A DNA stretch of 64,000 bases from contig OX328103.1 of the NCBI GenBank assembly GCA_946811185.2, positions 186,001 through 250,000 on the forward strand. Reading direction: 5' to 3'. Shown here one piece after another: positions 23,328-34,190 of this stretch. The DNA comes from Hippopus hippopus (taxonomy: Eukaryota; Mollusca; Bivalvia; Cardiida; Cardiidae). The notes beneath the pieces are model-generated. The model was given only the letters and a program-made list of their open reading frames with translations, did not search any database and was not told the origin of the DNA. The translations under genes and the position numbers were made by a program. The stretch's first letter is position 1; every line of letters begins with the position of its first letter.

Positions 23328-23558
23328 TTAACTCTTTACCAAACGACAAAATTTTAGACTGGTCCAAATTGAAAGCATTTGCAGATGAAGAAATAGAAGT
23401 GACTGAAAATTTAAAATTTGTTTTGTGAAGGGTAGAAAACATTGTGGGAAAAGGAGAAAATGCTGGTAACCAGCATTTGCTCCTTTTCCCACAATGTTTT
23501 CAAAGGCCTTCCTTATCGGGGTCGTTAAAAGTCGGGATTGTGTAGTTAAGTGCTTGAA
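23328..23558 (-). mobile_element. MITE-A
   Basis: TTAA left and TTGA right, with a full hairpin. Confidence 0.88.
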
Positions 23559-23615
23559 CATTCGGATAGTCAGGTGTTAAGGACATGGTGAAGTAATTAG
23601 GATTATGTCGATGAC

Positions 23616-23960
23616 ATTTAAAGATACATCTTTACTTGTTTTCAAGCAGTTTTTAACCTTTTTCATTCATATTTTATGAAATTATAATTATTCTTGTATC
23701 TTCATCCCAAATCTTGCCCTTGGTGGCAGCAACATTGCATAGTTTACAATGGACAGAAATTGCATTACATGTTTTGGGTGCCATCAAAGCAATTGTTGTT
23801 GTCGTTTCTAATTTTAAAAGTGGACAAATCCCTTGTGTTTTTCTATCCCTTACACCAAAATTAGATATTGGTATTTATCTATGCTTAAACAGCTGAGCAA
23901 TTCTACACACTTTGAAGTTTGAACAGCATTTTTTCCTCCACCTGTAACGATGTACTTTAA
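23616..23960 (+). mobile_element. Family D element
   Basis: TTTAAAGATACATCTTTACT to CTGTAACGATGTACTTTAA, with the family core GCCCTTGGTGGCAGCAACAT. Confidence 0.78.
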
Positions 23961-24021
23961 GCCTTTGTTCTGAGCCTAAAAAACACAATATCCAGCTTAT
24001 CTTTTTCCAGAAGCTTTTGTG

Positions 24022-24068
24022 GACAGTGTAGATCAAGATCAGACTGCATATTCTAGATTAATACCAAA
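24022..24068. repeat. Family B half palindrome
   Basis: GACAGTGTAGATCAAGATCA followed by a decayed second arm. Confidence 0.6.
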
Positions 24069-24356
24069 CTGTCTCTTGCTCTTGCAGAGGAAATATATTT
24101 TTAGCATTTGAGAAAATGCAATTTATTTCTTCTGTAGTCAAGGAGTCCATCTATGCTGCATGAAAAAATTCTTTTTTAATTGGTATTGATGTTGAAAGGG
24201 TTCATACTTATGTTCCTTTTTATAAAGTTTTATAAATATGTTTTGTGAAATCATTAATTAAAACCATTTGGAATGTTGGGTTCAAATGAAACAGGAAGAA
24301 ATATCATGTGAATAATTCATATTTCATACAAAATACTTCGACCTAAAACTAAATCC

Positions 24357-25936
24357 TTAACTCTTCACCAAACAACAAATTGTTAGACTTGTCCAAATTG
24401 AAAGCGTTAAATTGTAGACGACAAATCAAAGGTGGCTTAATGATGAAACTGGCTTAAAATGAGTAGAAAACATTGTGGAACAAGAGCGGCAAATTGTCGC
24501 AAGATACGCCCGTCCCACCGCCAGTTGTCAAGGGGGTATAATAATCGTAAAGGGCAGGTAATGCAACAAACATGTTTACCAAGTCTCAAGTCAATTTGAC
24601 TTGAGGTGACAAAGTTCCGTTCCAGACAAGCAAGAAATACTGTAAAAATGAAGATCAAAGTGGAATTACTCGACATCCGCACTAGGTAGAGTTATTGTTC
24701 TTGCGCACTGTACTCTGTAATATTGCAACAAACATGCATACCAAGTTTCAAGTCAATCGGACTGGAGATGACAAAATTATGCTCCAGACAAGCAGAAAAT
24801 GCTGTTAAAATGACTATCAAAGGGAAATAACTCAAAGACAGCACAAGGTAGAGTTATGGTTCTTTTGCACTGCAATCCATATTATTGCAACTAATACATA
24901 TGCCAAGTTTCAAGTCAATCGGACTGCAGATGACAAAGTTATGCTCCGGACAAGCAGAAAATGCTGTAAAAATGATGATCAAAGGGAAATAACTCAAAGA
25001 CAGCACGAGGTAGAGTTATGGTTCTTTTGCACTGAACTCCGTATTATTGCAACAAACACACATGCCAAGTTTCAAGTCAATCGGACTGGAGATGACAAAG
25101 TTATGCTCCGGACAAGCAGAAAATGCTGTAAAAATGACGATCAAAGGGAAATAACTCAAAGACAGCACGAGGTAGAGTTATGGTTCTTTCGCACTGCAAT
25201 CCCCCTTAATGAGATCTATCCACCCATGAAGTTTCATAACCGTAGCTAGCATAGTTTTGGAGACATGCTTTGGACAAAATTCAAGTATGAATATAAACAA
25301 AGGGAAATAACTCAAAAATTAAGGAAGCAAGAGTTATGATTCCTGTGCACTGCACTCCCCCTTGATAAGATCTATCCACCCATGAAGTTTCATAACCTTA
25401 GCTAGTATAGTCTTGGAGATATGCTCCGGACAAAATTCAAGTATGAAAAACAACTAAGGGCAATAACTCAAAAATTAAGGAAGCAAGAGTTATGATTCCT
25501 AAGCACTGCACTCCCCCTTGATGAGATCTATCCACCCATGAAGTTTCATAACCGTAGCTAGTATAGTTTTGGAGATATGCTCCGGACAAAATTCAAGTAT
25601 GAAAAACAACAAAGGGCAATAAGTCAAAAATTAAGCAAGCGAGAGTTATGATTCCTGTGCACTGCACTTCGCCTTGATGAGATCTATCCACCCATGAAAT
25701 TTCATAACCGTAGCTAGCATAGTTTTGGAGATATGCTCCGGACAAAGAATGGGGACGCCGTCCGCCATTCCACCCGCCCGCCCGCCATGGGTGATCCCAT
25801 AATACGTCCCGTCTTCGACGGGCGTATAAAAAGGAGAAAATGCTGGTTACCAGCATTTTCTCCTTTTCCCACAACGTTTTAAAAGGCCTTCTCTTGCAGG
25901 GTAGTTAAAAGTCAGGATTGTGTGGTATAGAGTTAA
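24357..25936 (-). mobile_element. MITE-A split by HINE-1
   Basis: The long arm and the start of the hairpin (CATTGTGGAA) end at 24480. The rest of the stem resumes at 25829 (AAAAGGAGAAAATGCTGG) and the element ends at TTAA 25933-25936. The break falls in the A-run of the left stem. Confidence 0.9.
24481..25828 (+). mobile_element. HINE-1: Helentron-like element with two tandem arrays
   Basis: The 5' end is CAAGA followed by a GCGGCAAATTGTCGC hairpin and the subterminal repeat GATACGCCCGTC. The 3' end is the hairpin CCCGTC-TTC-GACGGG followed by CGTATA, so GACGGGCGTAT is the inverse of the 5' motif. Inside are four 162-bp monomers (anchors at 24563, 24725, 24887 and 25049) and four monomers of about 156 bp of a second type (anchors 25213, 25369, 25524 and 25681). 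A 3' hairpin, subterminal inverted repeats and central tandem repeats are the known layout of Helentron-associated and bivalve pearl-type elements. No transposase is encoded. Confidence 0.85.
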
Positions 25937-27275
25937 CTCTTTGCCAAACGACAAAATTTTAGACTTACCCAAATTGGAAGCATTTGCAGACGACAAGTTT
26001 AACGTGTCTCAAATGACAGAATTTGTCCTTGAAAGGATAGAAAACATCGTGGAAACAAGTGGGCCATGATGGCCCTGTATCACTCCAATGGCTAATAAGT
26101 CAAAACACTACAAGCCAAACATTACAATACTTGGCCAATTGGTTTTAAACTAGAAGACATACAAAATTTTTTCTATAGAATCCTACAAGATAGTTATGAC
26201 CCAAGGGCAAACCATTTTTGGCCACAAAGCTACAATTACTTGAATCCTGGTGGAGGTTCACAAGATAAAGGCCCATACCAAATAATACAGGTCAAGAATG
26301 TGTGGTTATAAACAAGAAGATTTTCAAAGTTTCCTCAAAAAAAGGCCCTCTAAAACATGAGATCCCTGAGACAGGTCTAAATTTAGTAGCCCTAGGTCTT
26401 ATCGTTAATAACAAGAAGATTTATAAAGTTTTCACTATAAAAGCCCATGTAAAACTTGTGACCCTTGGGGTGGGGCCAAACTTGACCCCAAGGTTATCAT
26501 TTGGGCCATCTTGGTAGAGGCCCGCTAGATAAACTTACATGCAAAATTTAGTAGCCCTAGGTCTTATGGCCAGGTACAAGTAGATTTTAAAGTTTTCCCT
26601 ATTTAAGCCCATGTAAAACTTGTGAACCCCCAGGGCGGGGCCAAATTTGACTCCAGGGCTATAATTTGGGCACCCTTGGTAGAGACCCACAAGATAAAGC
26701 TACATGCAAAATTTGGTAGCCCTATGTCTTATGGCTAGGTACCAGAAGAATTTTAAAGTTTTCTCTATAGAAGCCCATACAAAACTTGCGACCCCCGGGG
26801 CAGGGCCAAATTTGACCCGATGGCTATAATTTGAAGAAACTTGGTAGTGGTCCACCAGATAAAGCTACGTGCCAAATTTGGTAGCTCTAGGCCTTATGGT
26901 TTCAGACAAGAAGATTTTCAAAGATTTTCAATATTTTTTAGTTTTGTTGCCATGGCAACCAGCGTTTTTGAAGGAATTAAATTCTTTCAAGATATTTGGA
27001 AGAGGACTATGACAGGATTATTTCTGTGAAGTTTCATCAAAATTGGAAGGGTAGTTTCAGAGAAGATGTTTGAAATAAAAGTTAACACACAGACGGACAA
27101 ACACATGGACGGACGCACGACGGACACTGGGCCATAACATAAGCCTACTGGCCTTCGGCCAGTGGAGCTAACAACAGAAAATGCTGGTTATCAGCATTTT
27201 CTGCTTTTCCAACTATGTTTTCAAGTCTTCAACCTTAGAGTGGTTAAAACTCATGTTTGTGTGGTGAAGGGTTAA
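25933..27275 (-). mobile_element. MITE-A split by HINE-2
   Basis: It shares TTAA with the previous MITE-A. The left part ends CATCGTGGAA at about 26054, resumes at about 27172 with CAACAGAAAATGCTGG, and ends at TTAA 27272-27275. Confidence 0.87.
26055..27171 (+). mobile_element. HINE-2: Helentron-like element with ~160-bp tandem repeats
   Basis: The 5' hairpin is GGGCCATGATGGCCC (26061-26075), followed by the subterminal motif CACTCCAATGGCT. The interior is diverged monomers of about 160 bp with AGATAAAGCTACATGC and TTGGTAGCCCTAGG. Then come GTTGCCATGGCAACC, an ACGG microsatellite (27092-27128), and the 3' hairpin CTGGCC-TTC-GGCCAG followed by TGGAGCTAA. This matches the CvA/pearl layout known from oysters. 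No coding capacity. Confidence 0.85.
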
Positions 27276-27543
27276 AGGAACTTTAAACCAGATTTCATTT
27301 TTTCTCCTCTTTCCTCATTGTTTCCTACCCTATCCAAGTCAAATTTCATCAATGTAGCCACCTTTAATTAATCTTCTGCAAATCCTTAGTTCAACTTGAG
27401 GCTTCTTTGGTAACCAGCATTTTCTTTTTTTCTCACAATGTTTTCTACCTTTCTAGACCATATCTAATCATTTGAGACAAAATTGATTATGGTCTGCAAA
27501 TGCTTTGAATTTGGAGGAGTCTAGAGTTTTGTCAGTGGCTTAA
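27272..27543 (+). mobile_element. Two MITE-A fragments
   Basis: Two + oriented right halves in tandem, each with a TTTTCTACC-type junction after the stem. The hairpins are mostly gone. Confidence 0.65.
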
Positions 27544-27614
27544 CCATACCTAAATGGCAAAACCACAGCTCACTCAGGTTACATCATATGACAATCATAC
27601 ATGAAGGCCTGGGA

Positions 27615-27852
27615 AATAACTATTTACCAAATGAGATAATTTTAGTTCATCCAAATTATAAGCATTTACTGACAACAAATTAAATGCAGCTCAAATAAAT
27701 TTTGATTTCTGTCTTTGACAGTGTAGAAAACATCATGGGCAGCGAAGAAAATGCTGGTTACCAGCATTTTCTCCATTTCCCTCAATGTTTTCAAAATTCT
27801 TTTTCTTTTGGGTCGTTAAAACTCAAGTCAGTATTGTGTGGTAGAGGTATAA
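27615..27852 (-). mobile_element. MITE-A
   Basis: Long arm intact, hairpin with several mismatches, and an extra CAAGTCAGT duplication before GTGTGGTAGAGG. Confidence 0.75.
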
Positions 27853-28011
27853 TCATGCGCTAAACTACAATATGTTACATCAGTGACAATAATCCATGCC
27901 AAGGCAAATTAATGAAATCAAATAAATCTGCATTCCTTGCATTGTCAGCCACAGCTGCAGTGAGCAACAAATATGGCGAAAAATCTGCCCATGATTTTAT
28001 CCATAAATGCC

Positions 28012-28205
28012 ATAATCCTTTACCAAACAACCTTGTGTTTTAACGAGAAAAAGGCATTTGAGAACCTTGTGGGAGACAGAGAAATTTGCGGGTAACCAGC
28101 ACTTTCTCTTTTAGCACAATGACTTTTTACCTATTCATAGATAAATCCCATCATCCCAGCCATTTAATTTGCTTTTAAAGCTTCCATTTTGAATTATATA
28201 GACTC
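28012..28205 (+). mobile_element. MITE-A, decayed
   Basis: CCTTTACCAAACAACC end. Stem mismatched (GTAACCAGCACTTTC). Confidence 0.65.
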
Positions 28206-28322
28206 TTAAAAAAAAGGGATTTCAAAATACAGTTAAAAAAGGAGAATCCATAATGCCAAGATTCGTGGAAAATGGTCATTTACATTGCACACCCATATTA
28301 CGTCTATGGTAAAAAATAATAC

Positions 28323-28549
28323 TTAATCCTTTACCATACGGCAAAATTTTAGACCTATCCAAATTGAAAGCATTTGCAGACGACAATTTCATAGTGGCGC
28401 AAATGACGCAATTGTTCTGTGATAGGGTAGAAAACTTTGTGGGAAAAGGAGAAAATGCTGGTTACCAGCAATTTCTCCTTTTCCTACAATGTTTTCAAAA
28501 GGCTTCTTTCTTTGTCATTAAAACTAAGAATTATGTAGAAAAGATTTAA
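28323..28549 (-). mobile_element. MITE-A
   Basis: TTAA at both ends, with a nearly complete hairpin. Confidence 0.87.
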
Positions 28550-28789
28550 TTCCAGAAAGTTTTAAGTTCCACTACAGTGTATAGGGACTTACAAGAGTTT
28601 TGTGCAAATCCTGTCTCATTTCACATGTTATGGTACTTGAAGAAAATACTTGTTGCTAAGATACACAAATTTTGATTACTAATTCAGCTGTATGAAATAT
28701 GCATATTATCTTAATATGCACATAATTATCTTAATGGATCTGCTGTAAAAATTTGAAAAAAATTAAATAATTGTAAGAGAATGAGTCTA

Positions 28790-29118
28790 TGGAATAAGGC
28801 TTTTGAAAACATTATAGGAAAGGAAAAAAATACTAGTAACCAGCAACTGTTCCAATCTTTTCAATGAAAAACTTTTTTGTTTATGCCTTTAGGTGCCACT
28901 CAATCCTGATTATTGAAAACCCTGAGGAAAAGGGCCTTTGAAAAACATTGTGGTAAGAGAAGAAAATGCTGGTAACCAGCATTTTCTCCTTTTCCCACAA
29001 AGTATTCTTTCCTGCAAAAAAATAAGAGTTTTTAACTTTTTAGTTACATTAGATTTGTTATCTGCAAATACTTTAAATTTGGACAAGTCTAAAATTTTAA
29101 TGTTTGATAAAGGGCTAA
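28790..29118 (+). mobile_element. MITE-A fragment plus one copy
   Basis: A stem-only fragment (28795-28850) precedes a + copy (28898-29118) with a good hairpin. Confidence 0.7.
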
Positions 29119-29153
29119 GTCTAGAAATGCTTTCAAATTAGACAAGCATTGTA

Positions 29154-29380
29154 TTAACCCTTTACCAAAAAATGAAGACTTAAAGACTTTGAGAAAGGAG
29201 CCTTTTGAAAACATTGTGGGAAAAGGAGAAAATGCCGGTAACCAGCATTTTCTCCTTTTCCCACAATGTTTTCTATCTCTTCCAAAATAAATTTCGACTT
29301 ACGAGTCACACTTATTTTGTTGTCTGCAAGTGCTTTTGATTTGGACAAGTCTAAAACTTCTTTGTTTAGACAAGAGTTAA
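29154..29380 (+). mobile_element. MITE-A, strong hairpin
   Basis: TTAA at both ends. The stem AGAAAATGCCGGTAACCAGC has one mismatch. Confidence 0.9.
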
Positions 29381-29522
29381 ACCCTCAATATCTCTCCTAT
29401 TTTTTTCTGCCTGATAATCATCATATCTTCAAATGTTGCAAAAGGAAGCAACTGCATATGAATGGATATCGGGCCAACAACAGCCATTAATAGGCCATTG
29501 TATTTTCATACATTTACATGCA

Positions 29523-29745
29523 TTTACCCATTCCCAAACAAGCCCAGTTTCAACAACCCTGAAGAAAAATGCAATTGAAAACATTGCAGGAAAGGAGGAA
29601 ATGCCAGTTTTCAGTATTATCTCTTTTTCCAAAATGTTTTCTACCACTTCAGAGATAGAAATCATCTTTTGAGTTACATTTATTTTGTTTGTAAATGCTT
29701 TCATTTAGTCATATCCTGAATTTTATTGATAGGAAAAAAGTTTAA
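29523..29745 (+). mobile_element. MITE-A, decayed hairpin
   Basis: The left end TTACCCATTCCCAAACAAG is degraded. TTAA at the right. Confidence 0.7.
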
Positions 29746-29958
29746 CCGTTAATTTTCGAGTACAAAATTTCTGACATTTGAATTTGAAAATAATACTACT
29801 TATTATACACAACTGAATTGCTGCAAAAAATTGATAAACATGCTTGTGAAATACCCTTATTCTCAATGAAAGTTTCATACACATAACGCATGTGAAAACA
29901 CTGTGGCAAAAGGAGACACTGTTCATTCACTTTGAAAATATTCTGCTAAAAAATTTGT

Positions 29959-30186
29959 TTAACCGTTCACCACACAATCTGGTGTTTTTACAACACTGAG
30001 GAAATAGCCTTTTGAAAACATTGTGGGCAAAGGAGAAAATGCTGGTAACCAGCATTTTCTCCTTTTTCTACAAGGTTTTCTACGGTTTTGCAGACAGTCA
30101 CCATCGTTTCAGCTAAATCTAATATTAATATGACCTCTGCAAAATGCCTTCAATTTGACCAAGCCTAAAATGTTTCGTTCCATTAA
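29959..30186 (+). mobile_element. MITE-A
   Basis: TTAA at both ends. Hairpin with few mismatches. Confidence 0.87.
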
Positions 30187-30267
30187 AGCCTAGGCACTTA
30201 ATGAGTTTACATGGATAATATTAGGTAGGGTGAAAAATTAATTTTAACGAAACATAGAAATGTTTTT

Positions 30268-30567
30268 TTAACTCTTTATCAGCATTTTCTCCTTTTTCCT
30301 CACAATGTTTTCAAAAAGCTTTCTTTCTCAGGGTCATTAAAACTCGGAACTGTATGGTATAGGTTAACACTTTACCACACATTCCTAGTTTTGAAGACCT
30401 GGGGGAAGTGGCCTTTTGAAAACATGCATGAAAAAAAAAGAAAATGCTGGTCACCAGCATTTTCTTCTTTTCCCACAATGTTTTCTACCCTTTGAAGGAC
30501 AGTTTTTAATAACATTTAATATGCCATCTGCAAATACTTTCAATTTTTTCACGTCATAAAAAATTAA
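30268..30567. mobile_element. MITE-A half copy plus full copy
   Basis: 30268-30367 keeps only the terminus and the right half of the hairpin between two TTAA sites. A + copy (30364-30567) follows from the shared TTAA. Confidence 0.8.
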
Positions 30568-30795
30568 AGAAAAAGAAAAAATTAAAAAATCAACCAACCT
30601 CCTCTTTCCTTCCGTGAATTTCCGCAAAGACTTTCACAAACGCGGTAAAACGTAAAATAGTACACTACCATACACTACATACACGTGAGAAAAATTGGGA
30701 CGGTTAATTCACAATGGCAGTAAAGTGTATTTATATATACAACTCTTCTTGTTCTAATTATTGACTCAAAGCTAAATATAGGCATACTGCAAACC

Positions 30796-31023
30796 TTACC
30801 CTCTTACCACATAATCCCGAATTTTTGAAACCGTAGAGAAAAGTGCTTTTGAAAACATTTCGGGAAAAGGAGAAAATGCTGATAACCAGCATTTTCTCCT
30901 TTTTCCACAATGTTTTTTACCCTTTCAAAGAAAAATCCCATCATTTGAACCTGATTTATTTTATGGCTTGAAAATTGCTTTTAATTTGGACAAGTCAATA
31001 ATTTTCTTGTGTGGTAGTGTTAG
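30796..31023 (+). mobile_element. MITE-A
   Basis: TTAC left and TTAG right. Hairpin AGAAAATGCTGATAACCAGC. Confidence 0.85.
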
Positions 31024-31065
31024 ACCTTGGATCGATAAGCGCAATGTCCTCTGCTGTAGCAGATA

Positions 31066-31127
31066 GTGTGGATCAAGATTAGACCCTATGCTGAACATGC
31101 AGTCTGATCTCAGATCAACAGTCAGAA
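31066..31127. repeat. Family B palindrome
   Basis: TAGTGTGGATCAAGATTAGA with a complementary TGCAGTCTGATCTCAGATCA. Confidence 0.7.
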
Positions 31128-31164
31128 TTTCTAGAGAGATGTTCTAGGAAACTGCAACCCTTGA

Positions 31165-31861
31165 TTAACTCTTTAACAAACTAAACAATATTGGACTTAT
31201 CAAAATTGAGAGCATTTGCAAACAACAAAACAAATGTTGCTTGAAAATTTCAATTTTGTTTTTAGCAGGGTAGAAAAGGAGAATATGTTGGTTAGCATCT
31301 TTTTCTCCCTTTCCTACAATGTTTTCTAAAGGCTTCTTCCTTAGGGTACTTGAAACTCAGGATTGTGTGATAAAGGGTTAACTCTTAAAAAACTTTGACC
31401 TTTAACACTTAACAATACAATCCCGTGTTTTAACTATCCCAAGGTAGAAGACTTTTGAAAAAATTGTGGGAAACCAGCATTTTCTCCTTTTATAATTTTT
31501 TCTACCTTTCCAAAATTAACTGTCAATGCTTCATCCATAAGTATTTTTATGTCTGCAATGGCTAAAATTCTACTTGGACAAGTCTAAATTTTGTCGTATG
31601 GTAAAAGGTTAATCCCTTTTCAATACAACCAGCCGTTAACCCTTTACCACAATTTTCTGACTTTTAACTACCTTAATATCCTTTTGAAATCTTTATGGGA
31701 AAAGGAGAAAATGCTGGTAACCAGAAGCATTTTGTCCTTTTCCACAAGGTTTTCTACCCTTCCAAAATCAGTTTTCAATTTTTGACTCATAAGCATTTTT
31801 ATATCTGCAAATGCCTTCAGTTTTTGACAAATCTAAAATTTTGTTGTTTGGTAAAGAGTAA
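31165..31861. mobile_element. MITE-A cluster of three
   Basis: The copies are 31165-31381 (-, TTAA ends), 31402-31612 (+, left stem deleted) and 31636-31861 (+, stem with an AGAAGC insertion). Confidence 0.82.
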
Positions 31862-32034
31862 TCCTTTTGTGAAACAATGGGAAGTTAAATGACCTTGAGA
31901 AAGAAGTGTGCAGTTACAAGCATTAAATCCTATTCCAACAATGCTTTCAGAAGTCTTCTTTCTCACTGGTTTGTATCTACGCTGGTCCATTTCATGATAG
32001 AACAATAAACAATTTTGTCTTAAGTAGGAATTAA

Positions 32035-32255
32035 CCCTTAGGCTGCTAAGAGGGAGTCTCACTGCCCTTTGGCAGACATTGTAGATCAAGATCAGACTGC
32101 AGAGAACAAGCAGTTTGATCTATGATCTACACTGTCCGATAATGGGATCCTTTCCTCCAAAAATACCTTTCAAACAACAATATTTGGGTTTTTACTATCA
32201 ATTTGAAAGAGTGATTTCTTCTATTTAGCAGGATAAGGAATAAATGTGAAGATTA
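32035..32255 (+). repeat. Family B element, long form
   Basis: TTAGGCTGCTAAG leads into the palindrome at 32078-32137, then the AT-rich tail ends TTTAGCAGGATAAGG. Confidence 0.78.
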
Positions 32256-32274
32256 GAGGTAATTAATATTATCC

Positions 32275-32397
32275 TTCACACTTTACCAGACAACAAAATT
32301 ATAGACTTGTCCAAATTGAAAGAATTTGCAGACGAAAAATCAAACAAAGCTCAAATGCTAGAAATTTTTCTGTGAAAAGATAGGAAACATTGTAGAA
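32275..32397 (-). mobile_element. MITE-A left part, cut by HINE-1
   Basis: The long arm runs to CATTGTAGAA, where HINE-1 begins. The right part is not found after the HINE, apart from AAAAGGA. Confidence 0.8.
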
Positions 32398-33521
32398 CAA
32401 GAGCGGCAAATTGTCGCAAGATACACCCGTACCACCGCCAGTTGTCGAGGGTGTATAATAATCGTAAAGGGCAGGTAATGCAACAAACATGTTTACCAAG
32501 TCTCAAGTCAATTTGACTTGAGGTGACAAAGTTCCGTTCCAGACAAGCAAGAAATACTTTAAAAATGAAGATCAAAGTGAAATTACTCGAAATCCGCACT
32601 AGGTAGAGTTATTGTTCTTGCGCACTGTACTCCGTAATATTGCAACAAACATGCATACCAAGTTTGAAGTCACTCTGACTTGAGATGACAAAGTTATATT
32701 CCGCACTGTACTCTGTATTATTGCAACAAACACAAATACCAAGTTTCAAGTCAATCGGACTGGAGATGACAAAGTTATGCTCAGGACAAGCAGAAAATGC
32801 TGTAAAAATGACGATCAAAGGGAAATAACTAAAAGACAGCACAAAGTAGAGTTATGGTTCTTTTGCACTGCACTCCATATTATTGCAACAAACACACATG
32901 CCAAGTTTCAAGTCAATCGGACTGGAGATGACAAAATTATGCTCCGGACAAGCAGAAAATGCTGTAAAAAATGACTATCAAAGGGAAATAACTCAAAGAC
33001 AGCATGAGGTAGAGTTATGGTTCTTTTGCACTGCACTCTGTATTATTGCAACAAACACACATGCCAAGTTTCAAGTCATTCGGACTGGAGATGACAAAAT
33101 TATGCTCCGGACAAGCAGAAAATGCTGTAAAAATGACGATCAAAGGGAAATAACTCAAAGACAGCACGAGGTAGAGTTATGGTTCTTTCGCACTGCACTC
33201 CGTATTATTGCAACAACCACACATGCCAAGTTTCAAATCAATCGGACTGGAAATGACAAAGTTATGCTCCGGACAAGCAGAAAATGCTGTAAAAATGATG
33301 ATCAAAGGGAAATAACTCAAAGACAGCACGAGGTAGAGTAATGGTTCTTTCGCACTGCACTCCGTATTATTGCAACAAACACACATGCCAAGTTTCAAGT
33401 CAATCAGACTGGAGATGACAAAGTTATGCTCCGGACAAAAAACTGGACACCGCCCGCCCGCCTGCCCACCCGTACTCAATGGGTGATCCCATAATACGTC
33501 CTGTCTTCGACGGGCGTATAA
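32398..33521 (+). mobile_element. HINE-1, second copy
   Basis: It has the same 5' hairpin GCGGCAAATTGTCGC and 3' hairpin (TGTC-TTC-GACGGG, then CGTATA) as 24481-25828. Monomer anchors are at 32480, 32642, 32723, 32885, 33048, 33210 and 33372, with steps of 162, 81, 162, 163, 162 and 162. One monomer is therefore half length. The second monomer type is absent. The array stays open in one frame because 162 is a multiple of three, which does not make it coding. Confidence 0.87.
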
Positions 33522-33569
33522 AAAGGACAGAGTCTAAATTTATTGCCTTAAAAGGAGCCAATGATGCCA

Positions 33570-33757
33570 TTATTTTACCACATAATCTAATGGCTATAAA
33601 AAACATTGCAGGGAAAGGAAAAAATTAAAGTGACCAGCATTTTCCCCTTGTCCCACAATGTTCTTTATCCTATCAAAGACAGATATCATTTATGCTACAT
33701 TTAAGTTGTCATCTGCATTATACTTTAAATTTGGTTCAAATTTTGTCCTTTTTTAAA
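33570..33757 (+). mobile_element. MITE-A, decayed
   Basis: TTTTACCACATAATC end. Stem with gaps. Confidence 0.65.
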
Positions 33758-34185
33758 ATAAATTAATATCAGTTGTTTTCATGAATATTGGCGAGTTCTG
33801 ATTGGCTGAAAAAATCTTTTCATAGCTCCATGGAAAAAAAATCACGTTATGCCGGAACTACTTTCGCTGAAGGTTACTCAGTGCGGGTCCTACACACTGC
33901 CATGTTCACTTACTTTTGTTTTATTGGTTAATTTTCAGTATTGGGGATCTGAAAACTGCTTTCCAATTGTATTCTTGTGCCATACAAATATGAGTGGTTT
34001 CATACCGTGTGATTAGGTTTTTTTTTTTTCATACTTCCATGAAAAAATAAAAATTCTCTTCATTCCTTAAATGAGTTAAAGAATGAATTAAATAACTCCT
34101 TCAAACACCAGACTGACTTAAGATATTAAGCAGATCTAAAATAAGCTTATTAGATCAAGACAAGCCTTTACTCAGTCTGGGCAAC
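33758..34185. other. No gene recognised
   Basis: AT-rich, with a T-tract at 34018-34029. Confidence 0.4.
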
Positions 34186-34190
34186 ATTAC

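Noticed and set aside
24941..33341. Long open frames in the tandem arrays (repeated MLRTSRKCCKNDDQREI)
   Set aside because: They stay open because the 162-bp monomer is a multiple of three. They lie in HINE-1 arrays and have no start, splice or domain support.
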